Of a stretch of DNA of 64,000 nucleotides, positions 18,038-26,514 are shown in pieces (within the stretch, counting starts at the first letter, position 1; the number at the start of each line of letters is the position of its first letter). The stretch is from Candidatus Ruthenibacterium merdavium (GTDB taxonomy: Bacteria > Bacillota > Clostridia > Oscillospirales > Ruminococcaceae), in contig DWWA01000051.1 of the NCBI GenBank assembly GCA_019119935.1, positions 1 through 64,000 on the forward strand. Direction: 5' to 3'. Under the pieces are notes generated by a model, which worked only from the letters and a program-made list of their open reading frames with translations, was not told the DNA's origin and made no database searches. The position numbers and the translations under genes are program-made.

Positions 18038-18742
18038 ATGCTGAGAATTGCCGTCTGTGATGATGAGCCGCAGATTGTAAAACAGCTGGCTGACATGGTA
18101 ATGCAGTGTGCGCCCGACTGCGAGCTGAGCTGTTATGAAGATGGTGAAGCTGTGCTGAAAGCGCAAAAGACGTTTGATCTGATTTTTATCGACATTCAAA
18201 TGAAGCCTTTGAACGGCCTTGAAACTGCAAAAAGGGTTCGCAGTTTAGACGAAGGCGTTTTAATTGTGTTTATCACCGGCTGGAAGGAATATGTGTTTGA
18301 TGCGTTTGATGTAGGCGCTTTTCACTACCTTTTAAAGCCGGTTCAAATAGAAAAGCTTAGGGAAATTCTTCAAAGGGCACAGCGGGAAACCGAGCGAAAA
18401 AAGCACGCAAAAAAGAAGCAGCTTTTTCTGAAAACAAGAGAGAAAAGCTTTGTGCTCAACGTTGAGAATATTCTGTTTTTGGAAAATGCTTTGCGAAAAG
18501 TAATCATCCACACCGATGCTCAAAAGCTTTTTGTGTACGGGACGATGTCGGAATTTGAAAAAAAGCTCGGTCCCGAGTTTTACCGAAGCCATCGCGGATA
18601 CTTAGTAAACATGGCGCGCATTGCGGAATATGACACCGAAATCATCCGCATGGATAACGGCGAAACTGCTTATTTAACGAAGAAGCACTACCAGGATTTT
18701 GTAAAATGCTATATGCGGTTTTTAAGAAACGGAAGGGAATAA
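18038..18742 (+). CDS. LytTR-family response regulator (AgrA-like)
   Basis: This 234-residue regulator has an N-terminal receiver domain (acidic pair DDE at 9-11, phosphoacceptor Asp in LIFIDIQM near residue 51, Lys in LLKPVQ near 101) and a C-terminal LytTR DNA-binding domain (about 130-232, with FYRSHRGYLVN). It is the partner of the GHKL kinase one base further on. The start ATG 18038 has AAAGGAGGG upstream. The pair resembles AgrA/AgrC, but no AgrB- or AgrD-like gene is in the window, so the signal is unknown. The repeats at 17856 and 20207 are its likely targets. Confidence 0.92.
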   Translation: MLRIAVCDDEPQIVKQLADMVMQCAPDCELSCYEDGEAVLKAQKTFDLIFIDIQMKPLNGLETAKRVRSLDEGVLIVFITGWKEYVFDAFDVGAFHYLLKPVQIEKLREILQRAQRETERKKHAKKKQLFLKTREKSFVLNVENILFLENALRKVIIHTDAQKLFVYGTMSEFEKKLGPEFYRSHRGYLVNMARIAEYDTEIIRMDNGETAYLTKKHYQDFVKCYMRFLRNGRE

Positions 18743-18743
18743 A

Positions 18744-20174
18744 ATGACTGATTGGATGCGTCAAATGTTTATGCTGGCGCTGGCTGTATTTGAAGGTTTT
18801 TGTGCATACCGCTTGTTTCAGGCGTTTGCTTTGCCGCGTTTGAATCAGCCGCGCCGGAGTGCCGTTGTAATCGGTGTGGTATGGGTTTTGTATCACGGCG
18901 TATGTCTTTGGGGAAATTGGGCGTTTTACCCTTCTTCTCTTTGGAATTTAGCGGTGTATCTTTGTTTGCTGTTTGCTGCTGCGCTGGTCTGGTATCAGGG
19001 CAGCGTTTTGCTTAAGCTGTTTTTGGTGGTGCAGTTTGCGGCGATTCACGAATTATCCATCTGGGCGCCAAACAGCTTGCTTGCAGTTCATTCGGTGGTG
19101 ATTGAATTTCTTGGGAATGGAATGAAACACGAATGGTTGTCTGTGAGTGCTTTCATGAGCTTGATTTCAATTTCCAATGTTGGATTATTCCTTTCGGTGG
19201 CAGTGCTCCGAGAGGGGATAACCTATTTTTTCATTCGGAGGATTGTGAAAGCGTACCGCTTTCCGCGCAGATTTGAAAAAAATGTGCTCCCGTATCTGCT
19301 GCCTGCCGCCGCGAGCATTCTCATTGCTGTTATGCTCCGCGTCTTGATGATTGAGGTCGAAAATAACATGCCTGTCACGCTTTATACACGATATCCGCTG
19401 ATCGCTGCGCTCATTCCTGTGCTGGCGGTGATTTTGCTGTTTTCAAACAGCTTCAGCTTTGAATTGTTTCAAAAGATGGCTGCGTTTGAAGAGCAGCGCA
19501 CGGAAAAATTAGTGCTGGAAAGTCAGGTGTCCGGTTTGCAAAACTCTATTGCCGAGATGGAAAGCCTTTATGACAGTGTGCGCTCAGTAAAGCATGATAT
19601 GAAAAATCACTTGCTTGTTTTGCGAACGCTGGTGCATGAGCAGTCCCCGGGCGGTGAGGCGGAACAATATCTGGAAAATCTGTATCCTCTCATCGAGCAG
19701 ATGGACGCGCAAATTCGGACGGGAAATCCGGTGGCGGATGCTGTGGTGAACGCGAAGTTTCAATATGCAAAAAAAGTAATTCCTAATATTCGCTTGGATG
19801 CGGGAGATTTGCTGGTTTCGAACGTTGTCGCCGTGAAAGCGTTTGATATCGGCATCATTTTAAGCAATGCACTTGATAACGCGGTGGAGGCTTGTCAAAG
19901 GCTTTGCAGGAAAGAGCCGGACGCAGAAACGCAGATTGTGCTCCGCTCCTTTTGGAAAGGAAATATGTACTTTCTGGAAATAGAAAATAGTTTTGACGGA
20001 TGCATTGAAAGGGAACCTGACAGCGAATATCTGCGTTCGATGAAGCCCGAACCGGATGAACACGGCATCGGGCTGAAAAATATTCGAGCATGTGCGCAAA
20101 AGTATAGCGGGGATATGGATTGTATTGTTAAAGGGCGGCGGTTTATTTTATCGGTGATGATGAGAGGAAAGTAG
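18744..20174 (+). CDS. GHKL-domain sensor histidine kinase (AgrC-like)
   Basis: This is a 476-residue membrane kinase. The first 245 residues are hydrophobic, with about six to seven membrane segments, then a coiled coil (about 250-270). The dimerisation/phosphoacceptor box is VKHDMKNHLLVL (His near residue 287), the N-box is NALDNAVEACQ, and the G-box is EHGIGLKNI. This is the HPK10/AgrC organisation, typical of kinases sensing peptides or membrane signals. It starts one base after the regulator stop codon and the two form one operon. The ligand cannot be predicted. Confidence 0.9.
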   Translation: MTDWMRQMFMLALAVFEGFCAYRLFQAFALPRLNQPRRSAVVIGVVWVLYHGVCLWGNWAFYPSSLWNLAVYLCLLFAAALVWYQGSVLLKLFLVVQFAAIHELSIWAPNSLLAVHSVVIEFLGNGMKHEWLSVSAFMSLISISNVGLFLSVAVLREGITYFFIRRIVKAYRFPRRFEKNVLPYLLPAAASILIAVMLRVLMIEVENNMPVTLYTRYPLIAALIPVLAVILLFSNSFSFELFQKMAAFEEQRTEKLVLESQVSGLQNSIAEMESLYDSVRSVKHDMKNHLLVLRTLVHEQSPGGEAEQYLENLYPLIEQMDAQIRTGNPVADAVVNAKFQYAKKVIPNIRLDAGDLLVSNVVAVKAFDIGIILSNALDNAVEACQRLCRKEPDAETQIVLRSFWKGNMYFLEIENSFDGCIEREPDSEYLRSMKPEPDEHGIGLKNIRACAQKYSGDMDCIVKGRRFILSVMMRGK

Positions 20175-20206
20175 GAAACGGCGTGTTTTGCACTGCTTGT
20201 GTGTCG

Positions 20207-20237
20207 TTCGTTACCATAAGATCTATTGTTGATTACA
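20207..20237 (+). promoter_or_regulatory. Second paired repeat, probable LytTR regulator binding site
   Basis: TTCGTTACC (20207-20215) and TTGATTACA (20229-20237) are imperfect copies of the repeats at 17856/17877, with starts 22 bases apart. They end 7 bases before a possible -35 at 20245, the same layout as before the regulator gene. Confidence 0.5.
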
Positions 20238-20244
20238 TCATCTC

Positions 20245-20272
20245 TTTTCAGAAAGAAAAACGGTGTTATGCT
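20245..20272 (+). promoter_or_regulatory. Candidate regulated promoter of the 20317 gene
   Basis: A poor -35 (TTTTCA, 20245-20250) is followed after 16 bases by TATGCT (20267-20272). A weak -35 next to an upstream repeat pair fits an activator-dependent promoter. Confidence 0.4.
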
Positions 20273-20316
20273 GAAAGAAAAGAATCGATCCGTTCGATAG
20301 AAAAGAGGGAAATTGT

Positions 20317-21069
20317 ATGAGAATTACAGGCAATGCTTTTTATCCGTACCAAACACGACTGACACAGCAAAAGCAAAGCGCAAAGGAAGAGCCGCAACAA
20401 GACGCTGTGCAGAAAGAAGAAAAACAGCAAAACACGGTTGACACAAACCAATCCAAACCGTTGACGGCGAGTGAAAAAGCGGAAAACTTAAAAAACTATT
20501 TTTTAGAAAAGTACAAAAGTTACGGGCTGACGCTTTCATCCGGATTGACCCCGGCAAAGCACGGGGTAGCGCCGTCGTTTTCGGTTGACCCGCGCGCGAT
20601 TGAGCAGGCGGCAAACGACCCGCAAAAGGCCAAGGAGCTGGATGACATGCTCAGCGCAGCAGTGATGATTGATTCGAATTGGTTCAATGCGATGAATCAT
20701 CCGCCGGAGGTAAAAGTGTCGCTGTCGGTACATATCAATGCGGACGGAACATCCACAGGAATGCTGCGCAGAGAGTACAGCAGTTTAGAGGCAAAAAACA
20801 AGTACGGCGGCTTTGATGCCAACAGCTTTTTAGATGAGCAGGAAGAGCTTTTGAAAAACAAAAAATCTGATTTTGATTACGAAAAGGCTGTTGGCACCGA
20901 TTGGTCGGAAAAGCTGACGGAGGAGCTTTGGCAGGAGCATTTAGAGGACAAAAAATGGCTGCGGCAGCTTAGAAATGATGTTCGCATGGAAGAATGGGTA
21001 AGCGGCCAGCAGGAAGAAAGATATTTTTTGACGGGAAAGAAAAATCAATTTATGGACGTAAAGGCGTAA
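20317..21069 (+). CDS. Protein of unknown function, probable target of the LytTR system
   Basis: This is a 250-residue protein I do not recognise. It has no signal peptide or membrane segment. Residues 15-50 are rich in Gln, Lys and Glu and likely disordered. A helical segment follows (residues 50-70), then a region with KVSLSVHINADGTSTGMLRRE that looks beta-structured, and a charged helical C-terminus with several Trp residues. The start is ATG 20317 with AGAGGG upstream. It is monocistronic, between the paired repeats at 20207 and a strong terminator at 21114. A small cytosolic or loosely exported effector is possible. Confidence 0.6.
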   Translation: MRITGNAFYPYQTRLTQQKQSAKEEPQQDAVQKEEKQQNTVDTNQSKPLTASEKAENLKNYFLEKYKSYGLTLSSGLTPAKHGVAPSFSVDPRAIEQAANDPQKAKELDDMLSAAVMIDSNWFNAMNHPPEVKVSLSVHINADGTSTGMLRREYSSLEAKNKYGGFDANSFLDEQEELLKNKKSDFDYEKAVGTDWSEKLTEELWQEHLEDKKWLRQLRNDVRMEEWVSGQQEERYFLTGKKNQFMDVKA

Positions 21070-21113
21070 GCAAAACGGGGAGTTTGCATGGCGCTGTGTT
21101 ACGGTATGATGAT

Positions 21114-21157
21114 AGGCGGGAAACTGAGCGAAAAGCGAGCAGTTTCCTGCCTTTTTT
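21114..21157 (+). terminator. Intrinsic terminator after the 20317 gene
   Basis: AGGCGGGAAACTG (21114-21126) pairs with CAGTTTCCTGCCT (21140-21152) with one G-U pair, followed by a six-T run. Confidence 0.88.
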
Positions 21158-21272
21158 GCCGATGCGGCGGTGCTGTATCTTTGCTTTCGGTTCTAAGCAC
21201 CCTGGTGATTTTCATATACATAACAACATGACTGCAAAAGGCAGACAGAATGAGAAAAGGGTGTGACACGAT

Positions 21273-22088
21273 ATGTGGGAAAAACAGGCGGGCGATGTGC
21301 CGGGCGGACAGCTCCACCCGTGGAAGGAACAGAGAAAGCGCGCGCAGGATATGGGCGAGGATGCAAGTGCACTGCTGTTTGTACAGCTGGTGCTTTGCGT
21401 TATGATTGCTTTGGTGGTGTTTTTTGCAAAAATGTCACAAGCTCCGTTTTTTACTGATATGCGCCAGCAATATCAAGAAATGATTTCTTACGGGGTGGAA
21501 TTCTCATCCGATAACCCCATGATTCGATTTGCAACGGGCGGTGTGGACGCACTGAGAGAGCAGGCGCAGAAAGTGTTGGATGAATTGCAGGCGTATGAAC
21601 CCGAAGCACTGACTGGAAGCGGCGGTTTTTGGCCTGTCAAAAGCCGTGAAGTGCCGGACGGAGCTTCTATGGAACGTTATGTGAGTGCCGAGGAGCTGAC
21701 GATGCCCCTTACGGGTGTGTTTACTTCCGGCTTTGGATTTCGTGAAAACCCGGTGACCGGGGAAGATGATTTCCATGCGGGTGTTGACCTTGCGGCGGCG
21801 CAGGGAACGCCTGTGAAAAGTGCGCTCAACGGGCAAGTGCTGAAAACGGGTTACACGGATTCCCGCGGCAGCTATATCCTTGTGCGGCACGATAATGGGG
21901 TACAGACCCTGTATCAGCATCTTTCCTTTGCGGCGGTTCGTCAGGGACAAGCGGTGAAAGCGGGAGAAGTGATCGGCATGGTAGGCAGCACGGGGTTATC
22001 GACCGGGCCGCACCTGCACTTTGAGCTGCGCGTGAACGGCGTGTGCGTTGACCCCGCGCCCAGTTTGCCTGAATTGCAAAAGGAGTGA
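21273..22088 (+). CDS. spoIVFA: M23 metallopeptidase-domain protein, SpoIVFA-like
   Basis: This is a 271-residue protein with one membrane segment (about residues 33-52) and a C-terminal LytM/M23 domain. The zinc ligands appear intact: H168 and D172 (HAGVD), H216 (YQHLS) and H247/H249 (GPHLHFE). The next gene encodes an M50 protease, so by position it corresponds to SpoIVFA, the regulator that holds SpoIVFB in the outer forespore membrane. Bacillus SpoIVFA has a degenerate M23 fold, so an intact active site here is notable. A role as a peptidoglycan endopeptidase in sporulation is also possible. The start ATG 21273 has AAAAGGG upstream. Confidence 0.75.
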   Translation: MWEKQAGDVPGGQLHPWKEQRKRAQDMGEDASALLFVQLVLCVMIALVVFFAKMSQAPFFTDMRQQYQEMISYGVEFSSDNPMIRFATGGVDALREQAQKVLDELQAYEPEALTGSGGFWPVKSREVPDGASMERYVSAEELTMPLTGVFTSGFGFRENPVTGEDDFHAGVDLAAAQGTPVKSALNGQVLKTGYTDSRGSYILVRHDNGVQTLYQHLSFAAVRQGQAVKAGEVIGMVGSTGLSTGPHLHFELRVNGVCVDPAPSLPELQKE

Positions 22089-22095
22089 GCGCATC

Positions 22096-22692
22096 GTGCG
22101 GCAGTCGGATCGCGCTTTGCTGCTCGGCGGCTTATTGTTTTTTGGCCTGATTTATGATTCCATGGGATTTCTGCGCATGGCGCTTTTATGCAGTTTTTTG
22201 CATGAGGCGGGGCATGTTTTAGTATTTTTGCTTTGCGCAAGGCGCTGGCCGAAGCTTTACCTTGGGTTTGGCGGCATTGCGCTCAGCGGTGCGCAGAAGC
22301 TGGGGCAAAAACAGGAACTGGCTGTTTTATGTGCGGGCCCGGCGGTGAACTTTCTTTTTGCCGCCGGGCTTTATTTTGCTGCTCAGCAGCATGCCTCCTA
22401 CGGAGTATACTTTCTTGCAGCCGTCAGCTTTTGCACGGGTGCATATAACTTGCTTCCGCTGGATTTGCTGGACGGCGGGCGGATTTTGCAGAATTTGGCG
22501 GCGGGCCGTCACACGCCCTTAGCCGCAAAGATTCAGCGATGGATGCTGTTTTTGTTTTGTACGCTGTGCGCGGCGGCTGGGTGCTGTGCCGCACTGGAAT
22601 GGCGGGCCCGTGTTGCCGCGTTTTTGGCGGCGGCGTATATTGCGGTGCAGGAATGGGGCCCAAAGCCTCCTCGGCACTCTTTTAAAGCGTAA
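22096..22692 (+). CDS. spoIVFB: M50 intramembrane metalloprotease, SpoIVFB-like
   Basis: This is a 198-residue polytopic membrane protein of the site-2 protease family. The zinc motif HEAGH is at residues 36-40 and the third ligand motif NLLPLDLLDGG at 118-128. SpoIVFB cleaves pro-sigma-K in the mother cell during sporulation; the pairing with the preceding SpoIVFA-like gene supports this role, though sigK is not in the window. The start is taken as GTG 22096 with AGGAG 10 bases upstream. The protein lacks a CBS domain, as SpoIVFB homologues in many Clostridia do (from memory). Confidence 0.82.
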   Translation: MRQSDRALLLGGLLFFGLIYDSMGFLRMALLCSFLHEAGHVLVFLLCARRWPKLYLGFGGIALSGAQKLGQKQELAVLCAGPAVNFLFAAGLYFAAQQHASYGVYFLAAVSFCTGAYNLLPLDLLDGGRILQNLAAGRHTPLAAKIQRWMLFLFCTLCAAAGCCAALEWRARVAAFLAAAYIAVQEWGPKPPRHSFKA

Positions 22693-22729
22693 GGGCGGCA
22701 TGCCTTCACAGGTGCGTCAACATTTCAAA

Positions 22730-22758
22730 TTGCTTTTTGAAAGAAAATCGAGTATAAT
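22730..22758 (+). promoter_or_regulatory. Sigma-A promoter of the radical SAM/DUF2344 operon
   Basis: TTGCTT (22730-22735) and TATAAT (22753-22758) are separated by 17 bases, 88 bases before the start codon. Confidence 0.7.
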
Positions 22759-22846
22759 AAAACCACTCTTGTGCAAGTGCAGGGGAGCTTTTGCTCCGCC
22801 TGTATTTGCAGCGAAACGCACTGTGAGCGAAAGAAAGGATGTCAGA

Positions 22847-24715
22847 ATGGACGAAGCACTCAAAGCCGCCCTATCCGCCGTACAAAAGCCCGGACGTTAC
22901 ACCGGCGGTGAGCCGGGATGTGTCTACAAAGAAAAAGAAAAGGTAAGCCTGCGCTTTGCCTTTTGCTTTCCCGACACTTACGAGGTAGGCATGTCTTTTT
23001 TAGGCATGAAGATTCTGTATGAAATTTTGAATGCGCGCGAGGACATCTGGTGCGAGCGCTGTTTTATGCCGTGGGTGGACATGCGCCGCGAAATGCAGCA
23101 GCGCGGCCTGCCGCTGTACGCGCTCGAAAGCAAAGATCCGCTGAGCGAGTTTGACGTGATCGGCTTTACGCTGCAGTATGAGCTGTCTTATACGAATATT
23201 CTCGCCATGCTCGATTTGGCGGGGCTGCCCTTGCTGTGCGAAGAACGCACCGACGATATGCCCATTATTGTCGCAGGAGGGCCGTGTGCATGCAACTCTG
23301 AGCCGCTGACGGATTTTATCGACCTGTTCATGCTGGGCGAGGGAGAAATTCAGCTTCCTGCTGTGTGTGATACGATTATCGCCGGGCGCAAAGCGGGCCT
23401 GTCAAAACGCGAAATTTTGAAAAATTGTGCCGCCATTCAAGGCGTTTATATTCCGGCTTTGTATGACGTGGAATATTATGAGGATGGCCGCGTGAAAGAA
23501 ATCCGCGCAAACGAAGGCGCGCCGATGCCGATTCGTAAGGCGATTATTGAAGATATGAATACCCAGCCTCTGCCGCAGAATTTTGTTGTTCCGATGATCG
23601 GTGCAGTGCATGACCGTGCACAGATTGAAGTGCTGCGCGGCTGTGTGCGCGGGTGCCGTTTTTGTCAGGCAGGCTTTTTATACCGCCCGATGCGCGAGCG
23701 CGATGCGGCTTTGCTGAGCACGGCGGGCAAAGCACTGTGCGAAAATACGGGCTATGATGAGATTTCCCTGACCAGCCTTTCCACCAGTGACCACAGCGAT
23801 TTGGAAACGCTTCTCGATGATATGCTGGATTGGACACAAGATGAGCATGTGAGCATGTCGCTGCCTTCTTTGCGCGTGGACAACTTCTCCCAGAGCTTGG
23901 TGGAAAAAATCAGCCGTGTACGCAAAAGCGGTTTGACCTTTGCCGCCGAGGCAGGCACACAGCGTTTGCGCGACGTCATCAACAAAAACGTCACATGGGA
24001 AGAAATTGAACGCACCTGCAAGCTGGCATTCGGGGCGGGATATACGTCGGTAAAGCTGTACTTTATGATGGGCCTGCCCACGGAAACCATGGAGGATATT
24101 GAGGGCATTGCCGAAACGGCACAGCGCATTGTGGATCTTTATTATGCAAACCCCGACCATCCGAAGGGCAAGGGGGTGCAGGTGTCTATCAGTGTGGCCT
24201 GCTTTGTGCCGAAGCCTCACACGCCGTTCCAGTTTGTCCCGCAGGACAAGCCTGAGGTTTTGCGGGAAAAGCAGCAGCACCTTTTGCACAGCGTGAAAAG
24301 CCGTAAAATCAGCGTGAGCTATCACGACAGCAAAACCAGCTTTTTGGAAGGCGTATTTGCAAAAGGCGACCGCCGTTTGGGCAAAGTGTTGTTAGAGGCT
24401 TACCGCCGCGGCTGTGCCTTTGACGGCTGGGAAGAGCACTTTTTGTTTGAAACTTGGATGCAGGTATTTGAGGACTTGGGCGTAGACCCGTCATTTTATG
24501 TCCACCGTGCCATTGGCTTGGATGAGGTAACCCCGTGGAGCCATATGGACTACGGCATCAGCCACGATTATCTCGTGCGCGAATACAAAAAGGCACTTGA
24601 CGCGAAAACGACGAAGCCGTGCAACCGTGCCTGCGCAGGCTGCGGCGCGAATCAACTGCTGAAAGGGGGCGTGTGCTTTGATTACAGCAAGACTGTGGTT
24701 CACCAAAACGGGTGA
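22847..24715 (+). CDS. B12-binding-type radical SAM protein, TIGR03960-like family
   Basis: This is a 622-residue protein of the conserved radical SAM family found next to DUF2344 proteins. The N-terminal region resembles a B12-binding domain (to about residue 200). The radical SAM core carries CVRGCRFC (CxxxCxxC), and Cys clusters near the end (PCNRACAGCGAN) may hold a further metal site. The reaction is not established to my knowledge; relatives often sit near ribosome or tRNA genes, as here before rplS. ATG 22847 has AAAGGA 7 bases upstream. The end overlaps the DUF2344 gene by 38 bases. Confidence 0.85.
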   Translation: MDEALKAALSAVQKPGRYTGGEPGCVYKEKEKVSLRFAFCFPDTYEVGMSFLGMKILYEILNAREDIWCERCFMPWVDMRREMQQRGLPLYALESKDPLSEFDVIGFTLQYELSYTNILAMLDLAGLPLLCEERTDDMPIIVAGGPCACNSEPLTDFIDLFMLGEGEIQLPAVCDTIIAGRKAGLSKREILKNCAAIQGVYIPALYDVEYYEDGRVKEIRANEGAPMPIRKAIIEDMNTQPLPQNFVVPMIGAVHDRAQIEVLRGCVRGCRFCQAGFLYRPMRERDAALLSTAGKALCENTGYDEISLTSLSTSDHSDLETLLDDMLDWTQDEHVSMSLPSLRVDNFSQSLVEKISRVRKSGLTFAAEAGTQRLRDVINKNVTWEEIERTCKLAFGAGYTSVKLYFMMGLPTETMEDIEGIAETAQRIVDLYYANPDHPKGKGVQVSISVACFVPKPHTPFQFVPQDKPEVLREKQQHLLHSVKSRKISVSYHDSKTSFLEGVFAKGDRRLGKVLLEAYRRGCAFDGWEEHFLFETWMQVFEDLGVDPSFYVHRAIGLDEVTPWSHMDYGISHDYLVREYKKALDAKTTKPCNRACAGCGANQLLKGGVCFDYSKTVVHQNG

Positions 24716-25334
24716 GGCCTCCTATATTTCTCTCTTAGATTTGCAGCGCGTCATGCAGCGTGCGCTCAAGCGTTCGGGTTTGCCGGTTTGGTACACGCAG
24801 GGCTTTAACCCGCACATTTATATGACATTTTCTGCGCCGCTCGCCTTGGGGCAGGAGAGCCTGACGGAGTCGCTTGATTTCCGCTTAGCCGAGGAAGTGA
24901 ACTGGACGGCGGCATGCGATACGCTGAACGGCTGTTTGCCGCGCGGCATTCGCGCCGTGCGCGTCGAGGAAGCTAAGATGGACCCTTCGCAAATTGCCGC
25001 GGCTTGCTATGAGCTGAGCGTAAGCAAGGAGTATGCCGGAAAAGCGCGCGAAGCGTTTGACGCTTACAACGAAGCGGCGCAGGTGATTGTCGTGAAAGAA
25101 GGCAAACGCGGCAAGAAAAAAGAGCTGGATTTAAAGCAGTATGCTCCGGTGCTCGATTATAAAAACAAAGACGGCGGGCTGGTGGTTCGCTTAACGCTTC
25201 CGGCCGGCAACACGTTTACGGTAAACCCTGCCATGATTTTGACATGGCTTTCCGAGAATCACGGACTGGAAAGCTATCGGGTGCAGATTTTGCGCACCGG
25301 CTTGCAGACCGCCGAGGGAAAAGCGTTTGTGTGA
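24678..25334 (+). CDS. DUF2344 radical SAM-associated protein
   Basis: This 218-residue protein matches the DUF2344 family (TIGR03936), which is fused to or encoded next to the radical SAM protein above. Recognisable parts are RLWFTKTGEASYISLLDLQRV at the N-terminus and the GFNPHIYMTFSAPLALG segment. It starts with TTG 24678 inside the preceding gene, with AAGGGGG 8 bases upstream, so translation is coupled. Its function is unknown; it is presumably a partner or substrate-binding subunit of the radical SAM protein. Confidence 0.85.
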   Translation: MITARLWFTKTGEASYISLLDLQRVMQRALKRSGLPVWYTQGFNPHIYMTFSAPLALGQESLTESLDFRLAEEVNWTAACDTLNGCLPRGIRAVRVEEAKMDPSQIAAACYELSVSKEYAGKAREAFDAYNEAAQVIVVKEGKRGKKKELDLKQYAPVLDYKNKDGGLVVRLTLPAGNTFTVNPAMILTWLSENHGLESYRVQILRTGLQTAEGKAFV

Positions 25335-25377
25335 GCACCTATATTTTTAAGTTTTTTGCTAAAAATCGTGATAACGC

Positions 25378-25406
25378 TTGCTTTTTGAGAGGGTTTATGC
25401 TATCAT
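25378..25406 (+). promoter_or_regulatory. Sigma-A promoter of rplS operon
   Basis: TTGCTT (25378-25383) and TATCAT (25401-25406) are 17 bases apart, giving a leader of about 110 bases before rplS. Confidence 0.7.
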
Positions 25407-25412
25407 AGTACA

Positions 25413-25514
25413 GCGTTATGTTCCGCTGTTCCATCAGCGGGGTTAATGTCGAACATTAAACAGGCAGTCCTCTGTCGGCATATGCCGGGTATGAATGTCG
25501 CAACAGTATGGAGG
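25413..25514 (+). promoter_or_regulatory. Structured rplS leader, possible L19 autoregulatory element
   Basis: The leader contains CCGCTG/CAGCGG (25423-25428 with 25435-25440) and a tight TTAATGT/ACATTAA stem (25443-25449 with 25453-25459), followed by a variable stem and the GGAGG at 25510. Firmicute rplS genes often carry an L19-binding leader; position and length fit, but I could not confirm the consensus. Confidence 0.4.
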
Positions 25515-25522
25515 AAATGAAA

Positions 25523-25867
25523 ATGGACGCAATGAAAGTATTTACCGAAGAGCTTTTGAAAAAAGACGCTCCCCAGTTCAACGTAGGTGACACCGTGCGT
25601 GTTTCCGTTCGTATCAAGGAAGGCGAGCGCGAGCGTATTCAGGCTTTTGAGGGCACTGTCATCGCAAAGAAACACGGCGGCATCGCTGAAACCTTCACGG
25701 TTCGCCGCACTTCTTACGGCGTTGGCGTTGAGCGTGTGTTCCCGGTTCACTCTCCGTTTGTAGAGAAGGTTGAGGTTGTGCGCAAAGGTAAAGTGCGCCG
25801 TGCGAAACTGTTCTACCTGCGTGAGCGCACCGGTAAGGCTGCAAAGGTTAAAGAAGAACTTCGATAA
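25523..25867 (+). CDS. rplS: 50S ribosomal protein L19 (bL19)
   Basis: bL19 sits at the 30S-50S interface of the ribosome. The 114-residue product has the usual length and conserved stretches [39 protein letters not shown] and [12 protein letters not shown] 25523 has GGAGG 8 bases upstream; an in-frame ATG at 25508 overlaps that ribosome site and is not used. A terminator separates it from lepB, so downstream expression probably depends partly on read-through. Confidence 0.97.
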   Translation: MDAMKVFTEELLKKDAPQFNVGDTVRVSVRIKEGERERIQAFEGTVIAKKHGGIAETFTVRRTSYGVGVERVFPVHSPFVEKVEVVRKGKVRRAKLFYLRERTGKAAKVKEELR

Positions 25868-25872
25868 GCTTC

Positions 25873-25902
25873 TAAGGGGGAGAATGAAAATTCTCCCCTT
25901 TT
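25873..25902 (+). terminator. Intrinsic terminator after rplS
   Basis: An AAGGGG...AGAAT stem pairs with ATTCTCCCCTT around a GAAA loop, ending in a five-T tract. Confidence 0.85.
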
Positions 25903-25980
25903 TGGTATTTATAAAGCGGTATGTTTTGCAAAGTCTGTCAGGGAAAGAAACAGCATGCCGCGAGAATGGGGGAGTTAAGG

Positions 25981-26508
25981 ATGCAAAAGGCCGGACGTGC
26001 GGCGGTTGAAGTGTTTGATTGGTACGAATCCATTGTGATGGCAATTCTTGCTGTTGTTATAATTTTTGTGCTGGGCGGACGCGCCGTCGGTGTTGACGGA
26101 GAATCGATGTATCCGACATTGGAGGGTGGCAATCAGCTTTTTGTCCAGACCTTGACGGCACAGCCGACTTACGGCGATATTGTAGTGGCGGATAATTATA
26201 CCGGTTACGGCGACCCGATTATTAAGCGTTTGATCGGAATGCCGGGCGACGTAATTGATATCGACCCGTCTACCAACCGCGTGATTCGCAATGGTGAATT
26301 GCTGGACGAGCCGTATTTGTCTGTCCCTACTTATCCCGAGGATTTACCGCTGCCGATTACGGTTCCGGAAGGTATGGTATTTTTGATGGGCGATAACCGA
26401 ACCAATTCACTCGACAGCCGCTCTTCACAGGTAGGTTGTATTGACCAAAGAGCGCTTTTGGGTGAGGTAGTGCTCCGATTTTCGCCGTTTGAAAGAATTG
26501 AGGGATGA
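25981..26508 (+). CDS. lepB: Type I signal peptidase
   Basis: This is a 175-residue signal peptidase I of the Gram-positive type, with one N-terminal membrane segment (about residues 19-38). The catalytic Ser lies in VDGESMYPTL and the catalytic Lys in IIKRLIGMPGD; the family box MGDNRTNSLDSR is present. It cleaves Sec/Tat signal peptides outside the membrane. ATG 25981 has GGGGGAG 7 bases upstream, preferred over an in-frame ATG at 25921. The order rplS-lepB-rbgA-rnhB-yraN is typical for Clostridia. Confidence 0.95.
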   Translation: MQKAGRAAVEVFDWYESIVMAILAVVIIFVLGGRAVGVDGESMYPTLEGGNQLFVQTLTAQPTYGDIVVADNYTGYGDPIIKRLIGMPGDVIDIDPSTNRVIRNGELLDEPYLSVPTYPEDLPLPITVPEGMVFLMGDNRTNSLDSRSSQVGCIDQRALLGEVVLRFSPFERIEG

Positions 26509-26514
26509 CAAACC

